64,000 bases of DNA from assembly GCA_038562165.1 (NCBI GenBank), contig JBCFAO010000022.1, forward strand, positions 1 through 64,000, in the 5' to 3' direction. Within the stretch, counting starts at the first letter, position 1; every line of letters begins with the position of its first letter. The notes under the pieces are model-generated. The model had not been told where the DNA came from and searched no databases. It worked only from the letters and a program-made list of their open reading frames with translations. Of the stretch, positions 33,651 to 42,382 are shown one piece after another. This DNA is from WRMS01 sp038562165. Lineage in GTDB: Bacteria; Bacillota; Peptococcia; DRI-13; UBA5745. The position numbers were made by a program, and so were the translations under genes.

Positions 33651-34619
33651 GTGTTTAAATCTACTGTATTCAGAATAGAAATGGAATTTTGGCGGCAAAG
33701 GCTGGGACGGTATCCTGTTTTAGCTCTTTGCATGATTCCCTTAGCAGTTTTGGGGATATTGACCTGCAGTTTTTTCACCGGCCATAGTGCATATGATGGA
33801 TATAGCATATGCGGCGGTGAGGCTTTGGAGGCTGCCTCTGCCGACCAGGGTTCGCTGATTCGCTGGCATTTTTATGCAGCCAGTGACAGTGAAGAGGACC
33901 AGTTGTTAAAGATTGCGGTGAAAGAAGCAGTCATGGCAGAAGCGGGAGAGTTGTTTGCTGAGGCAAAGACCATGGCCGATTGCCGCCGTATTTTGGCTGC
34001 GAATCTATCCCGGTTGTACGAAACGGCTTGCCGCGCCTTGACAGCGGAAGAAGGGGCCCTGGCTGAGGAACACAGTGCCGGCGCAAGGGCTATCGGACCA
34101 AGCAGTGATGGCTACCAAGCTGCCGAATCAAGTGCTGATGGCTTGGAAGCTGTCAGGGCAAGCACTGACAGCCCTGATCAAGGGAAAGAAAATTCTCAGC
34201 ACATCCAGGTTTATTATGGACCCCGCTATTTCTCCACCCGGCAGTTGGCTGAGGGCCAGTTATCCGGCGGCGTCTATGAAACAGTGACCTTCGTCCTGGG
34301 AGAGGGGCAGGGAGAAAACTGGTGGTGCCTGCTTTATCCACCTTTATCGCCGGGCCAAAAGGTGGTGTTTACCCCCGTCCCTCAATCCCGGATAACCCAA
34401 AGGGCTCAGCAAAAATATGACGGAAAGCATGACCTGAATCTAGAAGCGGATCAGGAGTCTGATCGGGAGTCAGCCCAAGTATCAGGGCCGAAAACAAACG
34501 GTGAAGCGGTCCGTGAAGCCCGTGAATCAGGCAATGGATCAGACCGGCAATCTTCCGCGGAACGTTTGCCTGTGCACTGCAAATTGAAAATTTGGGAGAT
34601 ATTGCGAAGAGAAAATTAG
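33651..34619 (+). CDS. spoIIR: stage II sporulation protein R, with insertions
   Basis: SpoIIR is secreted from the forespore and activates the SpoIIGA protease, which processes pro-sigma-E. Family hallmarks are an N-terminal membrane anchor (residues about 20-42), IRWHFYAASDSEEDQLLKI-like sequence near 75 (the family's IRFHVIANSDSxEDQ) and GEGQGENWWCLLYPPL near 220. The 322-residue length exceeds the usual 200-250. Extra residues are a Ser/Ala/Asp/Gly-rich stretch at about 132-182 and a polar, repetitive C-terminal tail at about 255-305. The start is GTG after GTGGAGGG. It is monocistronic. Confidence 0.9.
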   Translation: MFKSTVFRIEMEFWRQRLGRYPVLALCMIPLAVLGILTCSFFTGHSAYDGYSICGGEALEAASADQGSLIRWHFYAASDSEEDQLLKIAVKEAVMAEAGELFAEAKTMADCRRILAANLSRLYETACRALTAEEGALAEEHSAGARAIGPSSDGYQAAESSADGLEAVRASTDSPDQGKENSQHIQVYYGPRYFSTRQLAEGQLSGGVYETVTFVLGEGQGENWWCLLYPPLSPGQKVVFTPVPQSRITQRAQQKYDGKHDLNLEADQESDRESAQVSGPKTNGEAVREARESGNGSDRQSSAERLPVHCKLKIWEILRREN

Positions 34620-34655
34620 AAGCGGCATTTTGCCCTCTCGGCGGCCGGAAAATAT

Positions 34656-34707
34656 CCAAAAATTCAAGTTTAAACCGGCCTCGGACACTTTAAACTTGAA
34701 TTTTTGG
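34656..34707. terminator. bidirectional terminator, perfect 19-bp stem
   Basis: CCAAAAATTCAAGTTTAAA (34656-34674) and TTTAAACTTGAATTTTTGG (34689-34707) are perfect inverted repeats around a 14-base loop. The element lies between the convergent spoIIR and L,D-transpeptidase genes and can end transcription from both sides. Confidence 0.8.
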
Positions 34708-34783
34708 TTGGATTGCCCGGGATGGCTTATGCCTATGGTGTAAATTTTCCGCAGGTTTTTTCCCGGCTCTTATGGTATAATAC

Positions 34784-35125
34784 TTAGGTGATATTGACGA
34801 TGGTTCCCTTATGGACGAGATTAAAAAGCTTCTCCACATCTTTATTATGCATGCGGATGCAGCCCAGGGACACATCCTTGCCGATGGAAGAGGGATTATT
34901 GGTGCCGTGTATGCCGTAACGAGGCAGGTCCAAGCCCATCCAGCGGCTGCCATAGACTTGTTTGCTGTCAAGCTCTACTTTACTGATGATTCGGAATTGG
35001 CCGGCAGGGGTGGGGGTGGCTTTCTTGCCCACAGCACAGGGCCAGCTATACAGCAGCCGGCCGTTGTCACAGAGGGAGAGGAGATGCCGCTTTCGTTCTA
35101 TGTGGATATATAGAGATTTATTCAT
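34784..35125 (-). CDS. short L,D-transpeptidase (YkuD domain)
   Basis: YkuD-type enzymes form 3-3 cross-links in peptidoglycan using an active-site cysteine. This 113-residue protein is essentially the catalytic domain alone, with HGTNNPSSIGKDVSLGCIRM near residue 75 holding the catalytic His and Cys. No signal peptide, membrane helix or LysM is present, so export or forespore/mother-cell localisation is unexplained. The ATG at 35125 follows GGTGGTAAG. It is divergent from the YerB-like gene. A role in spore cortex or cell wall is plausible in this context. Confidence 0.85.
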   Translation of the reverse strand: MNKSLYIHIERKRHLLSLCDNGRLLYSWPCAVGKKATPTPAGQFRIISKVELDSKQVYGSRWMGLDLPRYGIHGTNNPSSIGKDVSLGCIRMHNKDVEKLFNLVHKGTIVNIT

Positions 35126-35218
35126 CTTACCACCATCCTTGGCATGTCGCTGGCATATCATATGAATTTCTAAACAAAAGAGAGCAAGTATACCCTAAAA
35201 GGAAGGACGATTATCAGA

Positions 35219-36256
35219 ATGAAAATGGCACAGAGAATTCTTGTAGTATCGTTAGCGGCGTTACTTCTTTTTTCCGGCTGCGGTAAGGACGGCGGTTCGG
35301 CAGGCCAAGGGTCCGGCGGTCCGGGCAAACCGGTGATCGGCAAAGGTCATCAAACCCGGGAGCTGCCGGCATTAGGTCTTCCCGAGGGCAAGGCTGAGCT
35401 GCCTACCGGCGTTTTGGTGATGATCGATAATCAGGCTCAAGCCCGGCCCCAAATGGGCATTGATAAAGCGGATATTGTTTTTGAGATCATGGCCGAAGGC
35501 GGCATTACCAGATATATGGCCCTGTTTTATACGAAGAGCGCCGAAGTAATCGGGCCGGTTCGCAGCGCCCGTTATTACTTTGTGCAGTTGGCTAAGGGGA
35601 TGGATATGCCTTACGCCCACGTGGGCGGAGCTACAGACGCTTTATCTATGATTGGCGAACTAAAGATCAAAGATATCAATGAAATCAGCAATGCTCAAAA
35701 ATACTTTTGGCAGGATTCCTCCAGAAAAAGGCCCCACAATACTTACACCAGTACGGAGAAGCTGGTGGACGCCGTGACGAATAAACAATATGCCTATAAA
35801 GCGCCGGACCTGCCTCCCCTCAGCAGGGAATTTAGCGGCGAGCCTTTGGCAAGCGGCCAGGTGACTTTGACTTATGCCACCGGCAGATACGGCTATCAGG
35901 CTCAATGGATTTGGGAAGAGGGCTTAGGCAATGACGGCGGCCAATACCGGCGTTACATCAACGGCAAAGCCCAGGCTACCGCCGACGGTATACCCTTGGT
36001 GGCCGATACTATTTTTGTGGTGGCCGCCAAAACCAGGGCCCGCAATACTGACCCCGTTACTTCTTCGGTGGACATCGTAGGCAGCGGCCATGCCCTGTGT
36101 ATTGTTGAAAACCAGATTATCCGGGGCACCTGGGAAAAAACTGCGGCAGATAAGCCTCTGGTTATCCGGGATGGCAACGGCCAAGTTATGGCCAGGAAAC
36201 CGGGCAACACTTGGATTCAGGTAGTGGACAGTATGGGAGATGTGAGTTTTGACTAA
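35219..36256 (+). CDS. YerB-like DUF3048 lipoprotein
   Basis: This 345-residue protein has a lipoprotein signal ending in LFSGC (cysteine near residue 21), a Gly-rich linker, and the two-part DUF3048 region. Typical segments are VMIDNQAQARPQMGIDKADIVFE near 70, GPVRSARYYFVQLA near 110, and a C-terminal domain with VTSSVDIVG and GTWEKTAADKPLV. The biochemical role of the family is unknown; it is anchored on the outside of the membrane. AAGGAAGG lies 12 bases before ATG 35219. It overlaps rnhA by 8 bases. Confidence 0.88.
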   Translation: MKMAQRILVVSLAALLLFSGCGKDGGSAGQGSGGPGKPVIGKGHQTRELPALGLPEGKAELPTGVLVMIDNQAQARPQMGIDKADIVFEIMAEGGITRYMALFYTKSAEVIGPVRSARYYFVQLAKGMDMPYAHVGGATDALSMIGELKIKDINEISNAQKYFWQDSSRKRPHNTYTSTEKLVDAVTNKQYAYKAPDLPPLSREFSGEPLASGQVTLTYATGRYGYQAQWIWEEGLGNDGGQYRRYINGKAQATADGIPLVADTIFVVAAKTRARNTDPVTSSVDIVGSGHALCIVENQIIRGTWEKTAADKPLVIRDGNGQVMARKPGNTWIQVVDSMGDVSFD

Positions 36257-36707
36257 CAATCGCAGCCAAGTAATGATTTATACGGATGGCGCTTGCAGCG
36301 GCAATCCCGGTCCCGGCGGCTGGGGCGCTATTCTTATGTGGCAAGGGGAAGAGCGGACTCTGCAGGGCGGTGAGAGAGAAACCACCAACAACCGTATGGA
36401 GATGATGGCTGCTATCAAAGCTTTGGAGGCCCTCAAACGGCCCTGCCAGGTGGAGCTTTTTAGTGACAGCGCTTATTTAATCAACGCTTTTTCCCAGGGC
36501 TGGCTGGCAAAATGGCAAAAAAACGGGTGGCTTACCTCTAAAAAGGAACCGGTAGAAAATCAGGATCTGTGGCGGCGGCTTTTGGAACTGGCTCAAATCC
36601 ATGATATATCCTGGCATAAAGTAAAAGGCCATAGCGACAACCCGTATAATAACAGGTGTGACGCTATGGCCGTAGAAGAGGCTGCCAAATATAAGACTTC
36701 TTTATAA
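36249..36707 (+). CDS. rnhA: ribonuclease HI
   Basis: RNase HI cuts the RNA strand of RNA-DNA hybrids. The 152-residue protein is a normal bacterial type with YTDGACSGNPGPGGWG (first catalytic Asp), the MEMMAAIKALEAL helix (Glu), LFSDSAYLINAF (Asp), the basic handle around WQKNGW, and VKGHSDNPYNNRCDAMA (His and Asp). All four catalytic acidic residues are present. The start appears to be TTG at 36249, because an in-frame stop lies just upstream; ATG 36276 would remove the first strand. It overlaps the lipoprotein gene. Confidence 0.95.
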   Translation: MTNNRSQVMIYTDGACSGNPGPGGWGAILMWQGEERTLQGGERETTNNRMEMMAAIKALEALKRPCQVELFSDSAYLINAFSQGWLAKWQKNGWLTSKKEPVENQDLWRRLLELAQIHDISWHKVKGHSDNPYNNRCDAMAVEEAAKYKTSL

Positions 36708-36757
36708 TGCCTCAGTACAAACGGTGAGTGCTGCAGAGGTTTCGTTATAACAAGGCC

Positions 36758-37592
36758 TTACTCTAGTAAATCTTTGTTTTCGTCTTCTGCCGCATCAAAA
36801 TCAAACTCCTGATCCATTTTTGATTTTGACGCTTGGCCGGCCTTTTTTGCCTCCGCTTTTTCCGGATCCCTTCTCTTGTTGGGAGTATAAAAAATCATAG
36901 GTTCCGTTACCGCAGATTTTAGCCGCAGGTTCATGTCTACTTCCTTCAACATATGGCCAAAATAATAGCAGTCCTGTATAGTCTCAGAGCCGGCGGAGGT
37001 TTCCAGTTGCTGATGAAACCTTTTCACCTTTAGACTGCCAAAGTTATGATCCCGCATCAGATTTAGGATGTAAAGGCAGTCGTAATAGTTAACCAGCATG
37101 GGCCGGTCGGCAAAATCCAGGCACTTAAAACCGGAGTATTCGCCGGACCAAAAATTCATAAATAAAAGGCCGTCAGGTTTAATGGTATAAGCTACATCCA
37201 CAACCAGCTTTTCTAACTCTTCAGCTTTCAGATGGTTGATTACGGAAGCTAAGATTACGGCATCATAAGTGCTTTCGGGAAATTTGAACGTCCGAAGATC
37301 CCGGCAAGCAAAGGTGCCTTTTGGTACTGATTGCCTGGCTGTTTTGATCATTTCCGGACATAAATCAATACCGGTGACCTTCCTGGAGGGGTTGCCCTCT
37401 AAAACCAGTTTTAAATGAGTACCGGCGCCGCAGCCCAGATCAAGCACATTAGCCTTGGGGCTCAAATAACGAAGAAAAAGCTGAAAAATTTTATCCTGCA
37501 GAGTATTCTTACCACCCAATGGATGGTTCAAATAGGCTTGAAGGTTACGGCCATAAGTTTGCGCTGCTTGAAGACAGTGTACGATAACTCAT
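36758..37592 (-). CDS. class I SAM-dependent methyltransferase, apparent N-terminal frameshift
   Basis: The main frame (36758-37531) encodes a Rossmann-fold methyltransferase with VLDLGCGAGTH, TGIDLCPEMI and DAVILASVINHL. The C-terminal tail is Lys/Asp-rich. Upstream, the same frame continues with protein-like sequence (QAAQTYGRNLQAYLNHP) to a TGA but offers no usual start codon. The only ATG with a ribosome binding site (AAAGGAAG, ATG at 37592) is in another frame. Removing one base near 37570-37574 would join the two into a normal N-terminus (MSYRTLSQAAQTYGRN). The gene is therefore either truly frameshifted or carries a sequencing error. The methyl acceptor is unknown. Confidence 0.75.
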
Positions 37593-37644
37593 CTTCCTTT
37601 CTGGTTGGCAAGGGAATAAACGAATAAAAACTGAGGTGACAAAG

Positions 37645-38523
37645 ATGAACGCTATGGACAATCAAGGAGATATTATTATTATTGGGGGCGGCCCCGCAGG
37701 CTTATCTGCTGCTATTAACAGCGTCATACGGGGTTACCGGGTATTGGTGCTGGATGGAGGCGCTACCAAGCTTGCCCGGGCGGAAAGGATAGACAACTAT
37801 CTGGGCTTGCCGGGAGTAACGGGGATGGAAATCATGAAAGCTTTCGAGGAGCATGCCGACAGGCTGGGAGTGACTATAGTAAGGGGCAAAGCCACCAATG
37901 TCTTTTCTATGGGTAAGCAATATATGGTCGGTTACGGCAGCGAGGTGCTGACAGCCAAAGCGGTAATCCTGGCTACGGGAGCCCTCCGGTCAAAAGCCAT
38001 TGAAGGGGAAGAGGAGTTTTTAGGCAAGGGGGTCAGCTATTGCGCCACTTGCGACGGTATGCTTTATCGCGGAAAAAAAGCAGTGGTTTATGGCCTGGCT
38101 GCGGACGCCGCGGAAGAGGCTAATTATTTGGCGGGCATCGGCGTTAAAATTGTCTATATCAACCCCGGTCCCCGCCCCAAAGAACTGAGAGAATACGTGG
38201 ACTGGCAGCAGGGAACTTTGCAATCCATCCAAGGAGACAATACCGTAAAAGCTGTGGAGGTCAAAGGGGAATCCGTCGCCAAAATCGAGGCCCAAGGGGT
38301 TTTTCTGCTGCGGGATGCAGTGGCTCCTCAGGCAATGGTAAGCGGCCTTGAGATCGATAAGGGATTCATCATGGTAAACAAGGAAATGAAGACCAATCTG
38401 CCGGGACTTTTTGCTTGCGGTGATTGTACCGGTCAGCCTTTACAAATAGCCAAGGCTGCAGGGGAAGGGTTAATTGCCGGCCAGGAAGCTGCCAAATATT
38501 TAGATAGCCTAAGTAAATCATAG
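37645..38523 (+). CDS. thioredoxin-reductase-like FAD/NAD(P)H oxidoreductase
   Basis: This 292-residue flavoprotein has the TrxB layout: FAD-binding IIGGGPAGLSAAI at the N-terminus, the redox-active CATC (near residue 133, SYCATCDG), an NAD(P)-binding domain and GLFACGDCTGQP near the C-terminus. The NADPH motif is unusual: where TrxB has GGGxSA, this protein has VYGLAADAAEEANYL, so cofactor preference may differ and ferredoxin-dependent variants are possible. GAGGTGA precedes ATG 37645. It is not beside trxA, which lies at 56.4 kb. It diverges from the methyltransferase gene. Confidence 0.88.
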   Translation: MNAMDNQGDIIIIGGGPAGLSAAINSVIRGYRVLVLDGGATKLARAERIDNYLGLPGVTGMEIMKAFEEHADRLGVTIVRGKATNVFSMGKQYMVGYGSEVLTAKAVILATGALRSKAIEGEEEFLGKGVSYCATCDGMLYRGKKAVVYGLAADAAEEANYLAGIGVKIVYINPGPRPKELREYVDWQQGTLQSIQGDNTVKAVEVKGESVAKIEAQGVFLLRDAVAPQAMVSGLEIDKGFIMVNKEMKTNLPGLFACGDCTGQPLQIAKAAGEGLIAGQEAAKYLDSLSKS

Positions 38524-38563
38524 CAGAAATAACCTGGTAATGATATAGCTTTTTTGGTAAAAA

Positions 38564-38615
38564 TGATATAATCTACTCAAATAGTAAAAATAATCACTAT
38601 TTTTACTATTTGAGT
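38564..38615 (+). promoter_or_regulatory. extended -10 promoter with 17-bp palindrome at the start site
   Basis: TGATATAAT (38564-38572) is a perfect extended -10 element. The predicted start near 38579 falls within a perfect inverted repeat, ACTCAAATAGTAAAAAT (38575-38591) and ATTTTTACTATTTGAGT (38599-38615), with a 7-base loop. The palindrome could be an operator blocking initiation, a 5'-end mRNA hairpin of tex, or a terminator for the upstream flavoprotein gene. Confidence 0.65.
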
Positions 38616-38647
38616 TTAACCAATTAATTCACTAAAGGATGGATACC

Positions 38648-40813
38648 ATGGATATTGTTAAAGCGTTGGCAAAAGAATTTGCGTTGAAGGAAACTCATGC
38701 CGGCAATATTGTTCAGCTTATCGGGGAAGGGAACACAATTCCTTTTATTGCCCGGTACCGCAAAGAAATGACGGGGTCTTGTGATGATCAGGTTTTGCGT
38801 CAATTCAGCGACCGGCTGGAATACTTGAATAACCTGGAAAAACGCAAAGAAGAAATCAGGATTTCATTAAATGATCAGGAAAAAATGACTCCGGAGTTAG
38901 AAGCGGCTATCGACGGGGCCGAGACCTTGGCCAGGCTGGAGGATATTTACCGGCCATACCGGCCTAAGCGCCGGACCAGGGCCGGCATTGCCAGAGAAAA
39001 AGGCCTTGAGCCCCTTGCCCGCATGATCATGGCTCAGGATTTAAAGGAAGGGGATATTTGGCAGTTGGCTTTGCCTTATGTGTCTGAGGAAAAAGGTCTG
39101 CCTACAGCCCAGGAGGTTTTGGCAGGGGCTAAAGATATAATCGCCGAGGATATGGCCGATGATGCAGCCCTTAGAGCGGTTTTGCGGCAACTTTTTTGGT
39201 CTACAGGCCGCATCGTCTGTAAAAACGCCGGTGATCCGGCAGCACCTGAGGGCGCCGTATATTCTCAGTATTTTGATTACGAGGAGCCGGCGGTAAAACT
39301 GCCAAGCCATCGCATTTTAGCTATTAACCGAGGGGAGAAAGAGGGCTTTCTCAAGGTGAATCTGGCGGTGGATGAAGAGCTGATTCGTTTCCGGATGGAA
39401 GAGGCCTGGATTACCGGTGAAAGCATCATGGCCTCTATCATCAAGGACGCGGCCTGGGATAGCTTTAAACGGTTGATTCAGCCTTCCCTGGAAAGAGAAA
39501 TGCGGGGAGAGTTGACGGATAAGGCGGCCGGTCAGGCGATTAAAAATTTTGGTTTAAATCTCAATCATTTGCTGCTGCAGCCGCCGCTGAAAGATAAAGT
39601 GGTCATCGGTTTTGATCCGGCTTACCGCACGGGTTGCAAGCTGGCAGTGGTAGACGCTACCGGCAAGGTGCTGGATACGGCCATCATTTATCCCACGCCT
39701 CCTCAAAAACGTATAGCAGAGGCAAAAGAGGTGCTGCGGGATCTGATTTTTCGCTATAAGGCAGATGTAATAGCCATCGGTAATGGCACTGCTTCAAAAG
39801 AATCGGAGCTTTTTGTGGCGGAGCTTATCGGTGAGATATCCCGGCCGGTGTCTTATGCCATTGTCAATGAAGCCGGGGCCTCCGTATACTCAGCCTCAAG
39901 CCTGGCAGCCAAAGAGTTTCCTCAATTTGATGTGACGCTGCGCAGCGCTGCCTCCATAGCCCGCCGGCTCCAGGATCCTTTGGCGGAGCTGGTGAAAATC
40001 GATCCCAAGTCTATAGGCGTGGGTCAATATCAGCATGACATGCCGGAGAAGGAGTTGGAGAAGGCTTTATCCGGCGTGGTGGAGAATTGCGTAAATCAGG
40101 TTGGAGTGGACTTGAATACGGCCTCGCCTTCGCTTTTGACTTATGTGGCGGGCCTTTCTGCCACGGTGGCGGAAAACCTGGTGGCTTTCCGGGAAAACCA
40201 AGGAGCCTTCCGGAACCGCAGGCAATTGCTTAAAATACCTAAACTGGGGCCCAAAGCCTTTCAGCAGTGCGCCGGATTCTTGCGAATTCCCGGAGCTGAT
40301 GGAGTATTGGATAATACGGCTGTTCATCCCGAGTCTTATGAGGCGGCTGAAAAGCTGCTGTCCTTGTTTCATTTTTCTGTCTTTGATGTGGGGACAAAAG
40401 AATTATTGTCCCTGCCGGAGCAAATACGGCGCCAAGGGGAAGAAAAAGTGGCCGCTGCCATCGGTGTGGGTGTGCCTACATTGCAGGATATGGTGGCAGA
40501 GTTGCTGCAGCCCGGACGGGATTTACGGGATCAATTGCCGCCGCCTGTGCTGCGGACCGATATTTTATCCATGGAGGATCTAAAACCGGGTATGGTACTG
40601 GAGGGCACCGTCCGCAACGTCATCGATTTTGGTATTTTTGTGGATATCGGCGTCCATCAGGATGGTCTGGTTCATCTTTCCCAGGCCGCGGATAGGTACA
40701 TCAAGCATCCTTCGGAAGTGGCCAAGGTAGGCGATCAGGTAAGGGTGACTGTGCTTGCTGTGGATCCTGCAAGAAAAAGGATCAGCCTATCCATGAAGAA
40801 GCAAAAAGAGTAA
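38648..40813 (+). CDS. tex: Tex-family RNA-binding transcription accessory protein
   Basis: Tex is a conserved nucleic-acid-binding protein (relative of eukaryotic Spt6) linked to transcription and toxin expression. The 721-residue protein has the N-terminal helical Tex region (IPFIARYRKEMTG near residue 30), a YqgF-like RNase H fold (VIGFDPAYRTGCKLAVVD near 325), a helix-hairpin-helix part (VGVDLNTASPSLLTYVAG) and a C-terminal S1 domain (GMVLEGTVRNVIDFGIFVDIGVHQDGLVH). ATG 38648 is spaced properly from AAAGGATGG. It is a single-gene unit. Confidence 0.96.
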   Translation: MDIVKALAKEFALKETHAGNIVQLIGEGNTIPFIARYRKEMTGSCDDQVLRQFSDRLEYLNNLEKRKEEIRISLNDQEKMTPELEAAIDGAETLARLEDIYRPYRPKRRTRAGIAREKGLEPLARMIMAQDLKEGDIWQLALPYVSEEKGLPTAQEVLAGAKDIIAEDMADDAALRAVLRQLFWSTGRIVCKNAGDPAAPEGAVYSQYFDYEEPAVKLPSHRILAINRGEKEGFLKVNLAVDEELIRFRMEEAWITGESIMASIIKDAAWDSFKRLIQPSLEREMRGELTDKAAGQAIKNFGLNLNHLLLQPPLKDKVVIGFDPAYRTGCKLAVVDATGKVLDTAIIYPTPPQKRIAEAKEVLRDLIFRYKADVIAIGNGTASKESELFVAELIGEISRPVSYAIVNEAGASVYSASSLAAKEFPQFDVTLRSAASIARRLQDPLAELVKIDPKSIGVGQYQHDMPEKELEKALSGVVENCVNQVGVDLNTASPSLLTYVAGLSATVAENLVAFRENQGAFRNRRQLLKIPKLGPKAFQQCAGFLRIPGADGVLDNTAVHPESYEAAEKLLSLFHFSVFDVGTKELLSLPEQIRRQGEEKVAAAIGVGVPTLQDMVAELLQPGRDLRDQLPPPVLRTDILSMEDLKPGMVLEGTVRNVIDFGIFVDIGVHQDGLVHLSQAADRYIKHPSEVAKVGDQVRVTVLAVDPARKRISLSMKKQKE

Positions 40814-40852
40814 AGCTTTGCAATTAACTGGCGGGTTTTTCGTACAGCTTCT

Positions 40853-40885
40853 CTTGTATGATTGATATAGATCAATCAATACAAG
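40853..40885 (+). promoter_or_regulatory. inverted repeat abutting the ribosome binding site of a small gene
   Basis: CTTGTATGATTGAT (40853-40866) pairs with ATCAATCAATACAAG (40871-40885) with one bulged base. The right arm ends inside AAGGAGG of the following small gene, so the hairpin could shield the ribosome binding site or serve as an operator. No promoter was identified nearby. Confidence 0.55.
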
Positions 40886-40897
40886 GAGGTGCCAGTT

Positions 40898-41053
40898 ATG
40901 GATGTCAAGCTCAAGTTTATTAATGGTCATATAGAGGTATTCGACGGGACCGGTAAGTTCTTGTTTTCTGCCGATAGCCATCGGGAAGCTATGGAAGAAG
41001 TAGAAAGGGGGCTGGCCCTAACCGCCGCCGCAGAAGAAAACCAGGCCGCTTAG
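40898..41053 (+). CDS. 51-residue small protein of unknown function
   Basis: ATG 40898 follows a perfect AAGGAGG at 8 bases and opens a 51-residue frame. The N-terminal half looks like a beta hairpin (MDVKLKFINGHIEVFDGTGKFLFSAD); the C-terminal half is a helix (SHREAMEEVERGLALTAAAEE). The balanced sequence and ideal ribosome binding site support a real gene. The family is not recognised. It follows tex by 85 bases and precedes a terminator. Confidence 0.7.
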   Translation: MDVKLKFINGHIEVFDGTGKFLFSADSHREAMEEVERGLALTAAAEENQAA

Positions 41054-41212
41054 TGGTGAAATAAAGGTAATCTCTACCATCCTGTGAGCTCATTATATCA
41101 TAAGCACTAAAGTGATTAAAGAAGTATTGCCGATGTCGGCGAAAAATATTGTTTTTTATCAAAAATAAATGATTTTTTTCAATATTTTGCTGAAATAAGA
41201 GAGAAAAAAGCT

Positions 41213-41241
41213 AAAGCTGCCGTAAAAAGGCAGCTTTTTTT
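41213..41241. terminator. rho-independent terminator, usable on both strands
   Basis: AAAGCTGCC (41213-41221) pairs with GGCAGCTTT (41229-41237) and is followed by a T run. On the minus strand the mirrored A run also becomes T-rich. It lies between the 51-residue gene and the convergent minus-strand accessory genes. No gene was seen in the 160 bases before it. Confidence 0.8.
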
Positions 41242-41275
41242 CAATAGGGCATGTTTTTCATAAGGAGTGATATTG

Positions 41276-42382
41276 TTAATATACGGGCGGCCGGGTCTCG
41301 TAAGCTTCTCTTAAAAGTGCTATGGTGCCGCTAATGCTAACGCTGTCCAATACAGGATCAAATTCCTCCTGAAGATCGTAATTTCTGGGATAATAGCAAA
41401 GCAAATTTAATACACGCCGCTGGTCTTCCGGCGCCAGCTTTGAGATTTCTTCCAGCAAAGTGAAAGGTGAAGCCAGAAAACGGGTGTATAGTTCATAGGA
41501 GCAGGATTCAGAAAATGCTCCGTCGGAGTTGAGGGCATATTTAAGCAGCTTTTTATCGGAATAATAGCTTAGCTGGTTTATGGAATCAGACGTATATTCG
41601 ATTTTTTGGTTGTATTCCTGGCCATAAAGGCCCGCTCCCTCATGAATAAGCCCTTCATAAAGCCGGGCGATGTCTGCCAGTCTTTCATCAGTGAGATTGC
41701 CTAAGCCGCTATCTGTGGCCGGCACACCGGAAGCTACGATTTCTTTATTGAGGATTTCGTAAGTATCCAGGGAGACTGTGTAGGTCAGGGAGGGTTGAAT
41801 ATTATGCTTGCCTAAGGAAAAAACGTTTACGCCGATATTGATCTCCAATTGATTTTTTTCGTGATCGATAAAGGCGGCGCCTTGATTCTTTTCTCCAAAT
41901 TCGGGAATGAACCGTGTATTGAAAAACAGAATTCCCGAGGAAGTATACGAGTCTTGGTAGAGGATATGGTCTGCTGCATAGCCCTCAATGGTTTTTTCTG
42001 TCTTCTGCACTGGCGGCAAGGCAGGACGGGACGGTTGGGTTGGCAAGGCGGCGGCAGGCTGCGACGGCCGGGGTCCTGCCGGGTTTGTGGCAGCCGAGCT
42101 TTCGGCAGTCGTTACCTTGCGCAGCAGGCTGTTGCCGGCAGGCTTTTTGTCCGTATACAGAAAAAGCCGCCCATCTTCGATAAAACGCAGGCCAAAGGCC
42201 TGTTCCTCCGCAGGCAAAATCAAGAACTTTTCTGTAGAAAGGCCTGCCGGTAAGGGGACGGCGGCAGCCTCTATGCGCTCTTCGGGAGTGAGCCAAATAT
42301 GCTGCAAAACTATCTTTGACTCCAAAAAATCATCACGTTCAATAACTAATGAGCCGCTCCTTAGCCCGAAGAAACTAATCAA
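41276..42382 (-). CDS. uncharacterised protein, N-terminus doubtful
   Basis: The frame encodes up to 368 residues. Residues about 95-125 are Ala/Pro/Thr/Gln-rich and look like a linker between an N-terminal part (SGSLVIERDDFLESKIVLQHIWLT) and a C-terminal part rich in beta strands (YTSSGILFFNTRFIPEFGE, QPSLTYTVSLDTYEILNKEI). No signal peptide or membrane helix is visible. The only start is a TTG at 42382 with a poor ribosome binding site, and a TAG lies 7 codons upstream, so the gene may be truncated or mis-started. The family is not recognised. It is 31 bases downstream of a membrane-anchored protein gene. Confidence 0.6.
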   Translation of the reverse strand: MISFFGLRSGSLVIERDDFLESKIVLQHIWLTPEERIEAAAVPLPAGLSTEKFLILPAEEQAFGLRFIEDGRLFLYTDKKPAGNSLLRKVTTAESSAATNPAGPRPSQPAAALPTQPSRPALPPVQKTEKTIEGYAADHILYQDSYTSSGILFFNTRFIPEFGEKNQGAAFIDHEKNQLEINIGVNVFSLGKHNIQPSLTYTVSLDTYEILNKEIVASGVPATDSGLGNLTDERLADIARLYEGLIHEGAGLYGQEYNQKIEYTSDSINQLSYYSDKKLLKYALNSDGAFSESCSYELYTRFLASPFTLLEEISKLAPEDQRRVLNLLCYYPRNYDLQEEFDPVLDSVSISGTIALLREAYETRPPVY

